64,000 nucleotides of DNA from Trochalopteron elliotii (taxonomy: Eukaryota > Chordata > Aves > Passeriformes > Leiothrichidae), in NCBI GenBank assembly GCA_024734555.1, contig JANPWX010020040.1, positions 2,012,241-2,076,240 of the forward strand. Reading direction: 5' to 3'. Shown here piece after piece: positions 28,886 through 41,258 of the stretch (the stretch's first letter is position 1; each line of letters starts with the position of its first letter). The position numbers and the translations under genes were made by a program. Below the pieces are notes generated by a model that saw only the letters and a program-made list of their open reading frames with translations, had not been told where the DNA came from and made no database searches.

Positions 28886-30379
28886 ATTCTTTTCTGTTGT
28901 ATTCCACTGACATAAATAAAAAGAACATGGGATTGAACTTCCACCAGAAAACACATACAGCATGGTACTCCCCAGCCTCCAAGGAGTTTCTCTGACAGAC
29001 AGTGTTTCATGATCCAGCCCTCCAGAGCCCTGCTGAAGAAGCGGGAGCTGAATTAAGCAGCTTTCAGCAAATCTCAGTTCACTCCAAGGTGGTGAAGAGT
29101 GAGCCACAGCCGCTGACCTGTGCCAGTGGCTGACCTGCCCCTGTAGGGGAACACATACTTCATTTCAGCAGTCGGTCAAGCTGCGGGTGGACGAGGGATG
29201 TTCTTCTGTATTACCCCTGTGGCACTGAGCAAGAACTCATCCCAGCTTCATGAAAAAACTGATGCCAGTCCCCACAGGGACATTATCCAGGGTGAGATGG
29301 GATTTTGCCAGGGCTAGAGTATTTTATAGCTTGGAGACAATCACAAGCCCTGGACCGGGTACCACTGACAGTGCTGGAGCACCTTTGGAGAGGGTAATGG
29401 GGGTGACTCTGGGGAAAGCTCAAGAGGCAGGAGAAGAGCAAGCAGAGCAGTCTCAGGGACAAGGGGGAGGATACTTTGCTTTTCACTGGGAAATGGCAAA
29501 TTTGTCCTGGGAGCAGCTGGAGCTTGGGGAAAACCATCTGCTTCCTGTTCTCCTCTGTGGGCCAAGGTCTGGAGAAGGAGCTAGTGCCAGACCCAAGGCT
29601 GCCAAGTGTCAGGGAGAGACTTCAAGGGAGAGACACTGCCCCATGCAGTACCAGCTGCTCCAGCATGATCTCCCACCAATGCCCTGGGCCCTGGCTGTCA
29701 GCCCTGTGCCTTTGGGAAAGCCCATGACTTTGGAAATTGCAGAAGATTGATCTAGCAGTACCCACAGTTACAGGATTGTTGTCAGGATGGGAAAACATGG
29801 GAAATGATAGGGGCAAAGAAGAAGGTTAAAGCCATGTAATGATGTAGGGATGATGGGACACATCATCCAACCTGTTTGTCCAACAAGCAGGTGCCTCTGT
29901 GAGGTGGCCTGAGCCCTTCCATGTGCAGAAGGATGAAAGAAATGCCAAGCAGAAATGGGTCATCCTCCTCCTGAACAATTACTGTTATTTTTCTTTCTTT
30001 AATTTTTTTAATGAATACTATTTATGTTATTCATTAAATACTCACTAAGGAATGGGTGCTGGCTCATGTTTACTGGTTGATATATCTCTACACTTCTGTA
30101 AGCATTTTTCACCCTTAGCCAAGGCAGGGAATGGCAGGAAGGCTGGAAATGGCATGTTCTGGTGTGACTACTTTGCACATCTGTGGAAAATGTGAGAACA
30201 ACATCTTGGGGTGAGGGATGGTAGCTCCTCTTTGTGTCCTACTGCACCTTGGGAGCCACTGCAGGATTTTTATGGGGCCCTGAGTCATGCAAGTTCACTT
30301 GTCAAAAACCATGCTCTGTACAAAACTATCTGTTTTGTGACCATGGGTGCCTGTCAGTGCCTCCACCACGCATGCCCTG
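28886..30379. other. Intergenic sequence, no gene recognised
   Basis: An open frame of 166 codons on the plus strand at 29250-29750 has no recognisable family. An AT-rich stretch lies at about 29985-30045. Confidence 0.45.
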
Positions 30380-31690
30380 TTTCATCAACTCATGACCTGT
30401 GACTATCTGGACAGGCTGGATGGATGGACCAATTGTGTGAGGTTCAATAAGGCCAAATGCCAGATCCTGTCCCTGGGTCACAACAACTCCTGCAGCTCCA
30501 AGTTGCGGGTAGAATGGCTGGAAAGACGCCCAGTGGGAAAGGACCTGGGGACTGCTTGATAGAAGCTGAACATGAGACAACAGCAGTTTGCCCAGGTGGG
30601 CAAGAAGGCCAGTGATATCCTGACTTGGATCAATAACAATAATAAAAGCAGCAGGATCAGGGAAATGATCCTTGCCCTGTACTTGGCACTGGTGGGGCAC
30701 ATCAAATGCTGTGTCCAGTTCAGGGGCCCCCAACCCAGGAAGAAGATTGAGGGCTGCAGCAAGTTCAGAGAAGGGCAATGGAACTAGTGAAGGGTCTGAA
30801 ATCCATCTCCTGTGAGGAGCAGCTGAAGGAGATGAGGGTGTTTAGTCTGAAGAAGAGAAAACTCACGGTGCCTTTATCACTGTCTGCAACTCCCTGACAG
30901 GAGGGTGTAGCTGGGGGTCAGTCTCTTCCCCCAGGTAACCAGTGACAGGATTGAGGGGATGTAGAATTACAGAATCACAGAATCACAGAATCACAGAATA
31001 AGCTGAGTTGACAGGGAACCACCCAGATCATCGAGTCCAACTCTTGGCCCTGCACAGGGGACCCCAAGAGTCACACCATGTGCTTGAGAACATTGTTCAA
31101 ATGCTTCTTGAATTGTGTTATGTTTGGGGTTCTGTCCCTTCCCTTGGAGACCCTGTTCCAGTGCCCAACTGCTCTGGTGAAAAACTTTTCCCTGATACCC
31201 AAACTAAACCTCCCCTGACACAGCTAATTATCATCCCCTCAGGTATTGTCACTGGGCACCACATAGAGGAGATCAGTGCTTGCCTCACCCTCATGAGGAA
31301 GTTGTAAGTGCAATGAGGTCTCTCCTCAGTCACCTCTTTTCCAGGCTGAACAGACCAAGTGAACTCAAACATTCCTCATACAGCTTCCCCTCAAGGTCCT
31401 TCACCATCCTTGAGGCCCTCCTTTGGACACTAAACCAACAGCTTAATGTCTCAAGCTTACCTGGGAAGGCTTATATTGGACAATAGACAGAATTTCTTCA
31501 CAGAAAGGGTCATTATACATTGGAATGGGCTGCCCAGGGGTGTGATGGAGTCACTGCCTCTGGAGGTGTTTAAGGAAAGACTGGCACTCTGTGGCACCGC
31601 TGTTAGGTCATAGGCTGGTGTTAGGTCATAGGATGGACTCGATACTGTCAGAGATTTTTTCCAAAGGACTTGATGCCGTGATTTTGTGAC
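30380..31690 (+). mobile_element. CR1 LINE 3' portion, split by a reverse CR1 insertion
   Basis: The left part (30380-30962) includes the end of CR1 ORF2 (VRFNKAKCQILSLGHNN around 30440-30490) and the 3' UTR start. The 3' end resumes at about 31451 with the TTTCTTCACAGAAAGGGTC and TGGAATGGGCTGCCCAGG landmarks, and ends near 31690 just before an assembly gap. Stops and indels make the coding part non-functional. Confidence 0.87.
30963..31450 (-). mobile_element. CR1 LINE 3' end, minus strand, nested in another CR1
   Basis: It begins on the plus strand with an expanded terminal repeat (ACAGAATC units, four copies), followed by the reversed CR1 3' UTR (CATCGAGTCCAACTCTTGGC, CCCTTGGAGACCCTGTTCCA, CTCCTTTGGACAC). 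It inserted into the plus-strand CR1 whose two halves flank it. No clear target duplication is visible. Confidence 0.88.
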
Positions 31691-31738
31691 CCTCCCGCAA
31701 ACTGCACCACAACCCTGTACTCCCTTCCCAGTCTCCCT

Positions 31739-32133
31739 NNNNNNNNNNNNNNNNNNNNNNNNNNNNNNNNNNNNNNNNNNNNNNNNNNNNNNNNNNNNNN
31801 NNNNNNNNNNNNNNNNNNNNNNNNNNNNNNNNNNNNNNNNNNNNNNNNNNNNNNNNNNNNNNNNNNNNNNNNNNNNNNNNNNNNNNNNNNNNNNNNNNNN
31901 NNNNNNNNNNNNNNNNNNNNNNNNNNNNNNNNNNNNNNNNNNNNNNNNNNNNNNNNNNNNNNNNNNNNNNNNNNNNNNNNNNNNNNNNNNNNNNNNNNNN
32001 NNNNNNNNNNNNNNNNNNNNNNNNNNNNNNNNNNNNNNNNNNNNNNNNNNNNNNNNNNNNNNNNNNNNNNNNNNNNNNNNNNNNNNNNNNNNNNNNNNNN
32101 NNNNNNNNNNNNNNNNNNNNNNNNNNNNNNNNN
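31739..32133. other. Assembly gap (run of N)
   Basis: There are 395 undetermined bases ending 33 bp upstream of the UBE2R2 start codon. The right flank is extremely GC-rich. The core promoter and most of the 5' UTR of UBE2R2 are therefore missing. Confidence 0.99.
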
Positions 32134-32166
32134 AGGAGGCGGCCGCGGCGGGGGCCGCGCCGCGCC

Positions 32167-32343
32167 ATGGCCCAGCAGCAGATGAGCAGCTCGCAGAAGG
32201 CGCTGATGCTGGAGCTGAAGTCGCTGCAGGAGGAGCCGGTCGAGGGCTTCCGCATCACCCTGGTCGACGAGTCCGACCTCTACAACTGGGAGGTGGCGAT
32301 CTTCGGGCCCCCCAATACGCTCTACGAGGGCGGGTACTTCAAG
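32167..32343 (+). CDS. UBE2R2: UBE2R2 coding exon 1 (ubiquitin-conjugating enzyme E2 R2, partial)
   Basis: The ATG sits in a strong context (GCGCCATGG) after a GC-rich leader, and 59 codons end exactly at AAG|GTACGG. The protein starts MAQQQMSSSQKALMLELKSL and ends TLYEGGYFK. This matches vertebrate UBE2R2 nearly perfectly, differing from the remembered human protein only at residue 7 (Ser instead of Thr). The paralogue CDC34 (UBE2R1) starts differently (MARPLVPSSQ), so R2 is the right call. It encodes the first helix and strands of the UBC fold; the catalytic cysteine, the acidic loop and the acidic C-terminal tail come from later exons not in this window. UBE2R2 transfers ubiquitin with cullin-RING (SCF) ligases in cytosol and nucleus. 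Confidence 0.97.
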
Positions 32344-32571
32344 GTACGGGCCTTTCCCCTGCGCCGCAGTCCGCGCTGTGGGGCTGGGCCGGGGCCGGGC
32401 CTGCGGGAGGGGGCACGGGCACGGCCTGGGTAGAGGGGGAGCCGCGCCACAGCCAGGCTGCGCTGTTAATCTGCTCCTTTAGCTCCAAAGAGCTTCCTGT
32501 AGGAGCCTCGGCGCAGGGTGAGAGTTCTCCCCTTCCGCCCCAAGTTGCCCCTGGGCTCTGCTCTGTGTGTA

Positions 32572-32622
32572 TTTCACAGAATTGTTACGGTTGGAAGGGA
32601 CCTCTGGACCTCATCTAGTCCC
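32572..32622 (-). mobile_element. CR1 LINE 3' end fragment
   Basis: It carries the reversed CR1 terminus (CACAGAATTGTTACGGTTGG then AAGGGACCTCTGGA), about 50 bp. It lies just upstream of a plus-strand CR1 fragment, 230 bp into UBE2R2 intron 1. Confidence 0.8.
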
Positions 32623-32633
32623 ATATTTCCATA

Positions 32634-32967
32634 TCCTTTCAGTACCTGAAGGGAACTTAGAGGAAAGATGGGACAAGACTATTTACAAGAGCGTTTAGAG
32701 AGAGAACAAGGGAGAATGGTTCAAGCTGAAAGAGAGTGGGTTTAGCGTCGATATTAGGGCGAAATTGTTCATTGTAAGGGTGCTGAGGCACTGGCACAGG
32801 TTGTCCAGAGAAGTTGTGAATGCCCCATCCCTAGAAGTGTTCAAGGCTAGGTTGGATGGGCTTGGAGTAGCCTGGTCTAGTGGAGGGTGTCCCTGCCCAT
32901 GACAGGGGAGTGGAACTAGATCATCTTCAAGGTCCCTTCCAACCAAAACATTTTATGTTTCTGTGAC
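32634..32967 (+). mobile_element. CR1 LINE 3' end
   Basis: It starts CTTTCAGTACCTGAAGGGAA and contains GGTGCTGAGGCACTGGCACA and GTTCAAGGCTAGGTTGGATG before the CCTTCCAACC end. It is very similar to the 3' half of the CR1 in NOL6 intron 2, so probably the same subfamily. Confidence 0.88.
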
Positions 32968-35900
32968 ATTTATTTCAAAGTAAGGGGCTTCTGAGCCGTC
33001 CTTTGTTAGCTTCACTCACTGATAGCTTATTCAGGATAAAGGCAATGTTTTCTCAGGACTCTATGGGCCTCAGGGCTGTTTGACACAATTATTTTTCTAC
33101 TCCTATGTTCTTCCTCTCTACACTTTAAGAAGGCAGCCTTTAAAGGGCTGTGGCAGCACATAATGAGTGAAGGTAGATTCAATTCCTTTCTCAGTCTTCC
33201 TGTTAATACAAAAAAACTTTTGTGGTTGCTATTTCCACTCTTGTGAGTACAGCAAATAAGAAATCTGGCACAGCCATCCCAGAAAAAAACTGGGGAAAGG
33301 AGTGTACTTAAATTATCAAAACAACTGGAGGAGAAGGAGTTGCACTTTTTTCTTAAAACAAATGGTTGGAAAACCTTTGTGCCTGAAGATGTGTCGCATT
33401 AGGCACACTCTTCTGCGCTTGATATCTGCTTAATCTCTGGCAAAATATTGTCCCCATGAGCTTGCTTCTCCCAGCAGTTAACTGTTTTAATTGTGGCTCC
33501 TGCATCTCCATTTCATGCCCTTTGGCTTCTCTCAAACTGAAAAAAAAATTTGGATGATGTCTCTGCTTGACTAACGTGCACCTTTGGTGCCTCTTGGCCT
33601 CTACGGGTCAAGGTTTAAGAGCTTTGTTCCACAAAACCAAAATAACCTGTAGCTTGGGGAATAATGCATTTGAGTCATATTCAGTTTGGCCTCATTGTTT
33701 GGAAGGAGAGGAAGGCTTTGGCATAAGACTTGCCTTTTGTAATGAGTTGGCTGACTTACTCATGTAGATGTGATAGGTATATTCTTAGACTCACCTCCAT
33801 TATTATTTATTCAGGAAGTTGCTTGGGTCTTTGGTTGGTAACAGTGTCATCTTTGCATCCGAATGGTCTGGTGACCTCTTCCTGCACTTGATGTTACTCA
33901 TCCATTTTTTTCAAAGAAATCACAGCTGATTGAAATAGTTTTGTTTGGTTGGGGAGCTCCCTGGACTGCATATTTGAAGTTGTTCCTGGAAAGAATCTGA
34001 AGCTGCCTGAGAAATAATTTGGGGATGTGTGTTAACAAGTGTAGATTTAGGCAAGGCTCCCAGTTGCCTTACCTCAGCGCTATGATTGGGTTTTTGGGTA
34101 TTTGATGTCCTTGAACTGCCATGCCTTTATACTAAATTCTTTTACCCAATCCTCTGTTAGCCGTTTTGAGAGTGGGAAGATGAGGTCTCATGATGCTTCC
34201 ACCCCTCTCCAGCAGTAGGATTCCCTTCAAGTGCCATGGCTGAAATCTCTTGTGTGTTGTTTCTGTCTCAGCTTTCCTCCATGAGGAGACCTGCATGGTG
34301 GATTTTTGTAATGTCTGATCTTCGGTTGTGCATCTTGACTTCTGAGACACTGAAAAAGGAAGAAGGAGTTCTGTGAGAAGCAATATTCTTGGCTCTCTTT
34401 GTCTTAGGTCCTTACATGTGTTAGACTCTGCTTATGGAGTCATTCAGAGATAAGAATAATACCCTAACTTTATTTCATTGACTTCTGCAATATATTAATT
34501 GTTCATGCTGCACTGAACTAGTACTCACCTTGCATGTGTTTAATTTTGCAGATTTCTTAACTTGATGAAATATTTGACTTAGTCTTGTTTTGTATTTTCA
34601 GTTTAGTAAGCTTAGAAAAGTGGAATTAGAAAGTTGCAATTACAGGATGTAACTTTTTTCGACTTTGTGGCAGTGAGAGTTTGAGAATTGTGTTCCACTT
34701 GAAGTATAGTTTAAGGGCAGGAACTTGAGGGAAAGTGCACAGGCTTCTAGTTAAGCTAGAGCATAAATATTTCAAGGAAAATTTGTGGTTAAGGTGACTT
34801 TAAAAAAGAAGGTGTCAGGGATTGTTGATTGGGGAATACAATTCCTTGATTTGTGTTTTGGGAGCTCTTAGAGGTGGTCACATCAACTTTTGGCACCTTG
34901 TTTATTCTTGGAGAAATATGACCTTTCCACTAATTCAACAACCTTAGGTTGTTGAACTAGTGGAATAAACTGAAATGAGGGAAGTGCTCTCTCTGCACCT
35001 TCTTGACAGAAGCTACTGTCTAAAGCTGGTTCAACATTTCAACAGATTCTGGTTTCAGTTGCAAGTCCTGTAGCTCTAACATTTGATGAATTGAAGCAGA
35101 GAACAAGTCCCCTTGAATGTTTTTTTAAATGATAGGTCATCAACATGCTGACTATGATAAAGTTGGGAACTTCTTAAAAATCCAAGCACAGTGTCTGAAC
35201 ATATTTTATCAGCTAATATGGCATGCTCAGATCTGTTGCAGTGTTTCAGGGTTCAGGACTGCCATCAAGATGGAAAGGGCAGCAGCCTCCAGGAGCAACA
35301 ACTATATGAAGAGCAACTTTTATCAGCAAGGGATCATGCAGCAGCCCCCCCCACCCCATTCATGTGATCAGCTTTAATCAATGCTTTGGTTAAGCAGCGG
35401 ATACTTGCAGGACTATGAGAAAGTGTTTCTGATGGCCTGCTTGAGGTCCTGAATGTTTGGTGCAATTGTACCTTAGCAACAGAGCTTTTAATTGCTTTTG
35501 AAAAAGACGGGTCTTCTGATTTTTTTTTTTTTTTTAGTTGCATGGTATTCTTGTGCTGAGAGCTAAGGTTTCAGGAAAGGTACAAGTGAGAAATTATACA
35601 AATAGAAACTTCATTAGCATTGCTCAGAAGCATGATTTGACCAAGTACATTGTGTCAAGAAGCATGTTTAATGTAGACTAAAAGTTAATATTAAAAACTC
35701 CTTCTGAGGTGATTCAGGCTGGGTAAATTAAAATGATTATACCTAGCATGAAAGGAAACAGGAAAAATTAACTACATTGTTAGAGTTACTATTTAATAGT
35801 TCTGAAGGCAGTTTATTTCATAAGATACTTTTCCTGCTTGAAGGAACAAGCCTTGACACATCAGTTGGAAAGGGAGAAAAACACCAAGCATTATGATTGG

Positions 35901-38900
35901 TTTTGTCAAGTAATTTGGGGGCCAAATACTTGTCAAGGCATTGTTATCCATGCTTTTTGTAATTCATTAGCCCTACACTGTATAGAGTTCTGTATTGTAT
36001 CTCAGCTTCTTCTAGGCAATTTGATATCAAACTAACTACCAAAATGTGTTAAGATTTCAGGACAGGAAGTAGAGAACCAGTGACCAATAATTGATGGCAA
36101 GAATGAACCCCATGTGTAAAAGTTTGGCATTGTAGTCTACTTCTCATAAACCTTAAAATTAAGGAAATAGAAGTTTTCTAAGCACTTAGAATTATACAAC
36201 TGGTAGAACATTGAATTCCACAAAAATACTCTTAATGCCAGGATAGAAGTGTGAGGTACTTTCAACACAAAAACTGCCTTCCATGGGCCTCTGCATTGCA
36301 AGGTCCTACAGAGGTTTTTCTCTGTGTACTTGATTTATTTTTGTTGCCTTTAGGTATCATTGATGCTAATAAGCAGTGGTTTGGTGCAGCAAAGGGACAC
36401 GGAGTTGCAGGTGAGTAGAGCCCTGCTTGCTCCAGGTCTGTGGAGCTCCTGTTCGATCTCAAAAGCCAAGGAGCCTCTAAGCTGTCAGAAGGCAGGGAAG
36501 CAAAAGTCTTCTTCCAGTGTTGGTTCATGGATCAAAAGCACAGATAGGATCCCAGACTCTCAGGCCTGGGGAATACCTGATTGTTCCTCACTCTGCTGTT
36601 GCATGCAGTTTCTTGGATAGCTGTGCCTCTGGGCTGCACAGACTACTCACCCATCCTGTAGCCTTTCTGGACATCAGTGTATCCTCAGGAGGAGATGGGC
36701 TAAGTCATGGTGGTACCTGGCCCCCAGTCTTTTCCCTAGGGCTCGTCTGATCGAGGTAGGACTGTGGTGTGTGCTAAGTTCATATAGTGGTTTCCAGTTC
36801 TGATACTGCCTTAACATAGGAGATCACATGCAGTCGGGTCCTGTTGTATGGCAAGAGGAGAGCTGTAGCACAGCCCAACTCTTCTATCCCATTAGAGTAA
36901 AACAGAAAACTTTCTATATTGGTAAATTGAGCACTGTTCATATGCCTCATTTTTGTACAGTGGTCCTTGGATAAGGTAAAATACAACTTGAGTTTCTAGC
37001 TTCTTTTCCTCAGGTAACAATGCAAGGAACTGTGCCTCTTGAAACTTCTTGTCTGTCTGTTCAAGAGATAGTAACTAAAAGCATGTAGACTTATACATGC
37101 TTCATATTATAGGAATTAATTGGAGGTTTTGACTATATATTGTTAGAAGAGTGGGCTTTTAAAATTTTTTTTGTGTGAATCCTTTAGATCCAATATTGCA
37201 ATGATGTTATGCCAGTGTCTGAGGGTTTTACACATCTGTAACTTTTCAAAAACTCATACATGTTTTTACCTTGCTGTTTCTGAAGTCACTCTTATGCTGC
37301 CTTGCAGTTTTACATTGTAATATATTTACACAAGGTACCATCTCTTTAATAGCACTTTAGGTCTACTACACAATGCTTATTTTGCGTCTGGAGGGTAGGG
37401 AATGCCAGAAAAAAATGCTTGCAGAACCTTAACTCTGATGTGCAGTTTTGTTATGTGGTTTATGGCAAGTTCATCAGGTGTTCAGGGTAATCAATAGTAT
37501 GGGCTAAATGATGCAGGTTTTATGCTGAACTTAAATGTAGCTGGGTTCAAGTTGGAAATGTCACAGTTACGCATTGTCTGCAGTGTGGATGGACTAGAGG
37601 TGATGTGACTCATAAATACAGCTGCTCTTATGATTTGGGCTGCATGTCATCAGATGTGTACATACATGTATGCGTGTACACAAAAAACTAGTCAGCTGTT
37701 TCCAGAATGCTGCTTCATTTTTAGGCTTAGTGTTTTTATCCGGCATTATGAGTTAGGGGAGTTGCAGTTAATCTTGCTAAGCTTTTGTGGTAGTTACTTG
37801 CTGAGAACGTCTCATCTCACCAGGCTAGTTTGGTAGTAATAACTTTGGCATTGTGTGCCCACCCTTGAAGCACTAGTAGCCAAGAATAACTAGGTTGGTT
37901 AATTGCCTATCGTCACAGTTGCTGACATATTTAAAATGCATTTGCCCAAGCTGGCTTACAAAGGGAAGAAAAATGAGAGCTACTAAATTGCAGTGTGTTT
38001 AGGATATTTTGGAATCTTGCTTGACTTGAAGAAATGTGACCTCAAGACTTCCTGGGTGTTCATTTTAAATTGAAGCTTCTACCTGGAGAACAGCAAGAAC
38101 ATAAAGGGGCTGAACATTAAATGGGTGACACTTCGAGGCATCATAGTATTTGGGGTTTAGAAAGAGAAGGCTGCCTGGCAGGCAAACTGTATCTTACTAC
38201 TTAAGGTTTCAGTACTAAAAGCATGATATATGTTCCTTTTGGACTGCTTTGTTGTCTTAAAATTGTACAAGTAGTTTAGATATATATAGGTTTTGTTTGA
38301 GAAGTCCAAGGTGATAGCCATAAAGACATGTTTGCGGTACCTTTGTCACTTTTTCCCAAGTTACATATCCCAATTAAGTATTTAAAACATATGTTTTAGT
38401 GTTCATTGTAGCAAAATATTTGAATAGGTTAAGATGCAAAACCCTCTGCCACAGTATTGAAACAATGCAAAGACCAGTGTTCGATCAGTTGTGTCACTTG
38501 GGTCAGTTTTTGAGTGATTGACACTTGTCCACTGTGCAAAAATTCTTTTATTTTAAGTTAATCTTCAGACATCTCTGCAGCTAGAAACCTTTTGCTGTCA
38601 GACCTAGGTAAAAGCTGAAATAATATTCTTTTCTGCAGTACCCTCTTTGGCCTTGTCAAAACAAAAGCCATGCAATGGAGTAGCTTTGACTTACAATACA
38701 TTCTCTGAATACACATTTGTTCTTGCGTGAAGTCTGCTCGTATAAACCCCTTATTCATGGATGTAAACCACACTGGTGTGCAAGTGTTTGCTTATCTTGG
38801 CTAGAATAACTATCTGTAAAAGCACTCACCTTTATTAAAAGAATGGGCTTCTTATAATGTATTGAAGAAAACTGAATTTCATCTCTGTGCTCCCGGCTAC

Positions 38901-40823
38901 TTCTCTGCAAAAGAGTAACTGGACCCATACTTGGTAGCTGACTACTTTTTGTCAGTGCATTGAGCAGTATAACTTGAGAGGCTGACATCTCTTTTGTACT
39001 TTTTAAGTATCTTGTAGCTATGATCCAAATCCCTTCTAATTTGTCATTCGTGTGGTAACAAAATGCACCTACCCAGATCCTTCAGATGAAGGTGCATGGC
39101 ACTTTTTGTTTAAGGTGGAAAGAAAAAGCTAGTTTGTTCTTAATGATATTGCCACTTCAGTGGGATCTCTGCCTAACCTCATTCTTTTATTGCTGTGTCC
39201 GTGTTACTCAAAATGCTAAGTAAGAAAGATGTTGAGAGACAACTCCTGTTGAAAACTTATTGTTCAGTTTCAGTGGATGATGGTAATGTTTCTTCTCTTG
39301 TACACTTCTGTGTGTCAAGTGGCTGTTTCTTGAGTCAACTACAGCAATGTTTAAACCATTCTCTGTAGAGGACCTGTTACTTTTTTTTTTTTTTTTTGAA
39401 AGCACTTCTAAATGAACCTAGGCATTTTATATTGCTGTATGATCTCTACTGGAGCATATAAAAATGAAAATTTTGAGACCAACATATGGAATGATTTCCA
39501 TTTCTCTGTCTCTGCCAGAAACCCAAAAGCTTATGTCCTTCAAAATTTGACTAATATGCTTTCTGTGAAGTTTAACTGGTTTTCTTTTTCAAGCTAGTTG
39601 CAATATTTGATTTTTGTGGATGAAGTTTGGCTGGCTTTGGCCTGAAGTACAAAAGCAGTGACACTACTGGGGAAAACTAGGTAGGTAGGGTGGACTTGAA
39701 TGAGGCTGTGGACATTTGGGCTTTTGAGTTTTGAAACTGGCTGTATTATTGAATATTTTTCGATAGTGGAGGTGGCTTTGATCCTCAGAAGTTTATGGAC
39801 AGACTCATCGGGTTAAAAAGCGGATCTGGAGATGTATTTTAAATTACAGGAATAGTGAAGTAGATGGTCTTGTACATATCATCCATAACTGTACTCCATT
39901 CGGAAGGAGTTGTATGAGCTGCTGCTAAAGAGGGATGGGGTAAGCAGCCTGCTGGTCTTAGCCACTTTCTTCTCAGTGTTATGAAATAAGCCTGGGTTCT
40001 GTTGCTGTTAGAGGTGATACCGCAATTTCACGGATTCCAGGCAGCCTGCTTAATGCTCACCTTGGGTAAATGACTGTTAATTTTCACCCAACTTGCAGGC
40101 TTATCCCACACCTGCTAAGTGTTGTTCACTTTTTTTCACATCTCTAAAGTAAGTGATATACTTATGCATGGGCTCTTCAACCAGGGACCATTCTTTGCCT
40201 GCAAAAAACAGCTAAGTAAGCTGCGGGTGCTCAACAAAAGCCATGAGAAGCCCTGGTGAGATGGCTACTATAGGTACGTAGTACCTTCCTCAGCCAGGGA
40301 GCTTCCTGCTGGCAGTTGTGAATGTATTCCTGAATGATGGACTAGGTCAGGTTGGGGTAAGGATCATGAGTAGCCATCCCAAAGCACAGCATTGTTCCTG
40401 TGCCTGATGGGGATGCAGAAAAATGTTACGTGGGCATGTCTTCAGCATGTGCACCACACCTGGGATCTCACCTGCTGTCCAAGCAGCTAATGGATCTGTA
40501 GGATCAGGTCTGTGTGTGCAGCAGTGGAGGCACGAAGGAAGTTCTGGTATGCTTGGCCACAAAAGACCTGTCATCGTCTTGCCACCAGGCCTCTTCATTT
40601 GTCTTGGAATCTCTTGCAATCCAGGTCCACCTGAGGCATCTCCCTCTTCCTTCAGCTCTTCCTAAACTAGAATGAGTGTGCTTGAGTCACAACTGCAGGC
40701 TGACACGAGGTCACCACACATGACTTGAGTGGTGCTCCTGGTGTCTCAGCCTTGTTCCATTTTACCTTCCCCTCTGCAGCTGCCAACTTTGCTGAGCATG
40801 TGGATGACTTTCACCTCCTTAGA
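32968..40823. other. UBE2R2 intron sequence, few repeats
   Basis: I see no gene. Features are a T-run at 35520-35535, a T-run at 39381-39397 and a near-perfect 39-bp palindrome at 34926-34964 (listed separately). Otherwise unremarkable AT-rich DNA. Confidence 0.55.
34926..34964. repeat. 39-bp near-perfect palindrome (hairpin)
   Basis: Arms of 19 nt (34926-34944 and 34946-34964) are reverse complements with one mismatch, around a single central T. The left arm reads TCCACTAATTCAACAACCT. No transposon end or known motif is recognised. Confidence 0.9.
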
Positions 40824-40946
40824 AACACAGAATTGTTAAGGTTGGAAAAGACCTCTAAGATCAAGTCCAACCACCAACCCAGCACCCACTAACATGTTCC
40901 CCACTAAACCATATCCACAAGTGCCAATCCATGCTTTTTTCCAGGA
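40824..40946 (-). mobile_element. CR1 LINE 3' end fragment
   Basis: The sequence starts GAAACACAGAATTGTTAAGG and continues TTGGAAAAGACCTCTAAGAT and CAAGTCCAACCACCAACCCA, the reversed CR1 terminus. It is truncated after about 120 bp. Confidence 0.88.
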
Positions 40947-41258
40947 GAACAATGAAGTATTTTTGACCTGCCTGCATCTAACCTGTACTTCTAAGGTGGC
41001 TAGTGTCTGCTTTTAAAACAAAAATGATGCTAGGGAGAGCCTTGAAGTTATACTACAGCAAATCTAGGAGAGCTTTAGCTAGAGGTTAGTTCTGTTGTAT
41101 CTTTACCTCTGTCAGGCTCCAATTTATTTCAGATTGTGTGGCTTTTTGTTCAGATTGCATTAGTTCATAGCTGGGGTTATAATTAAATCTTGGAGATTTT
41201 TTTCTTTCCTTTTCTTGCAAAGTTCAGAGCAGTGACTTCTGTGCTCTAGAAAGAATGT

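Noticed and set aside
30963..31000. CRISPR-like short repeats (ACAGAATC units)
   Set aside because: This is the normal terminal repeat of a CR1 LINE in reverse orientation; no spacers.
31626..32618. Long frames of 210-310 codons around UBE2R2 exon 1
   Set aside because: They include the N gap and are in frames different from UBE2R2; GC-rich shadow frames.
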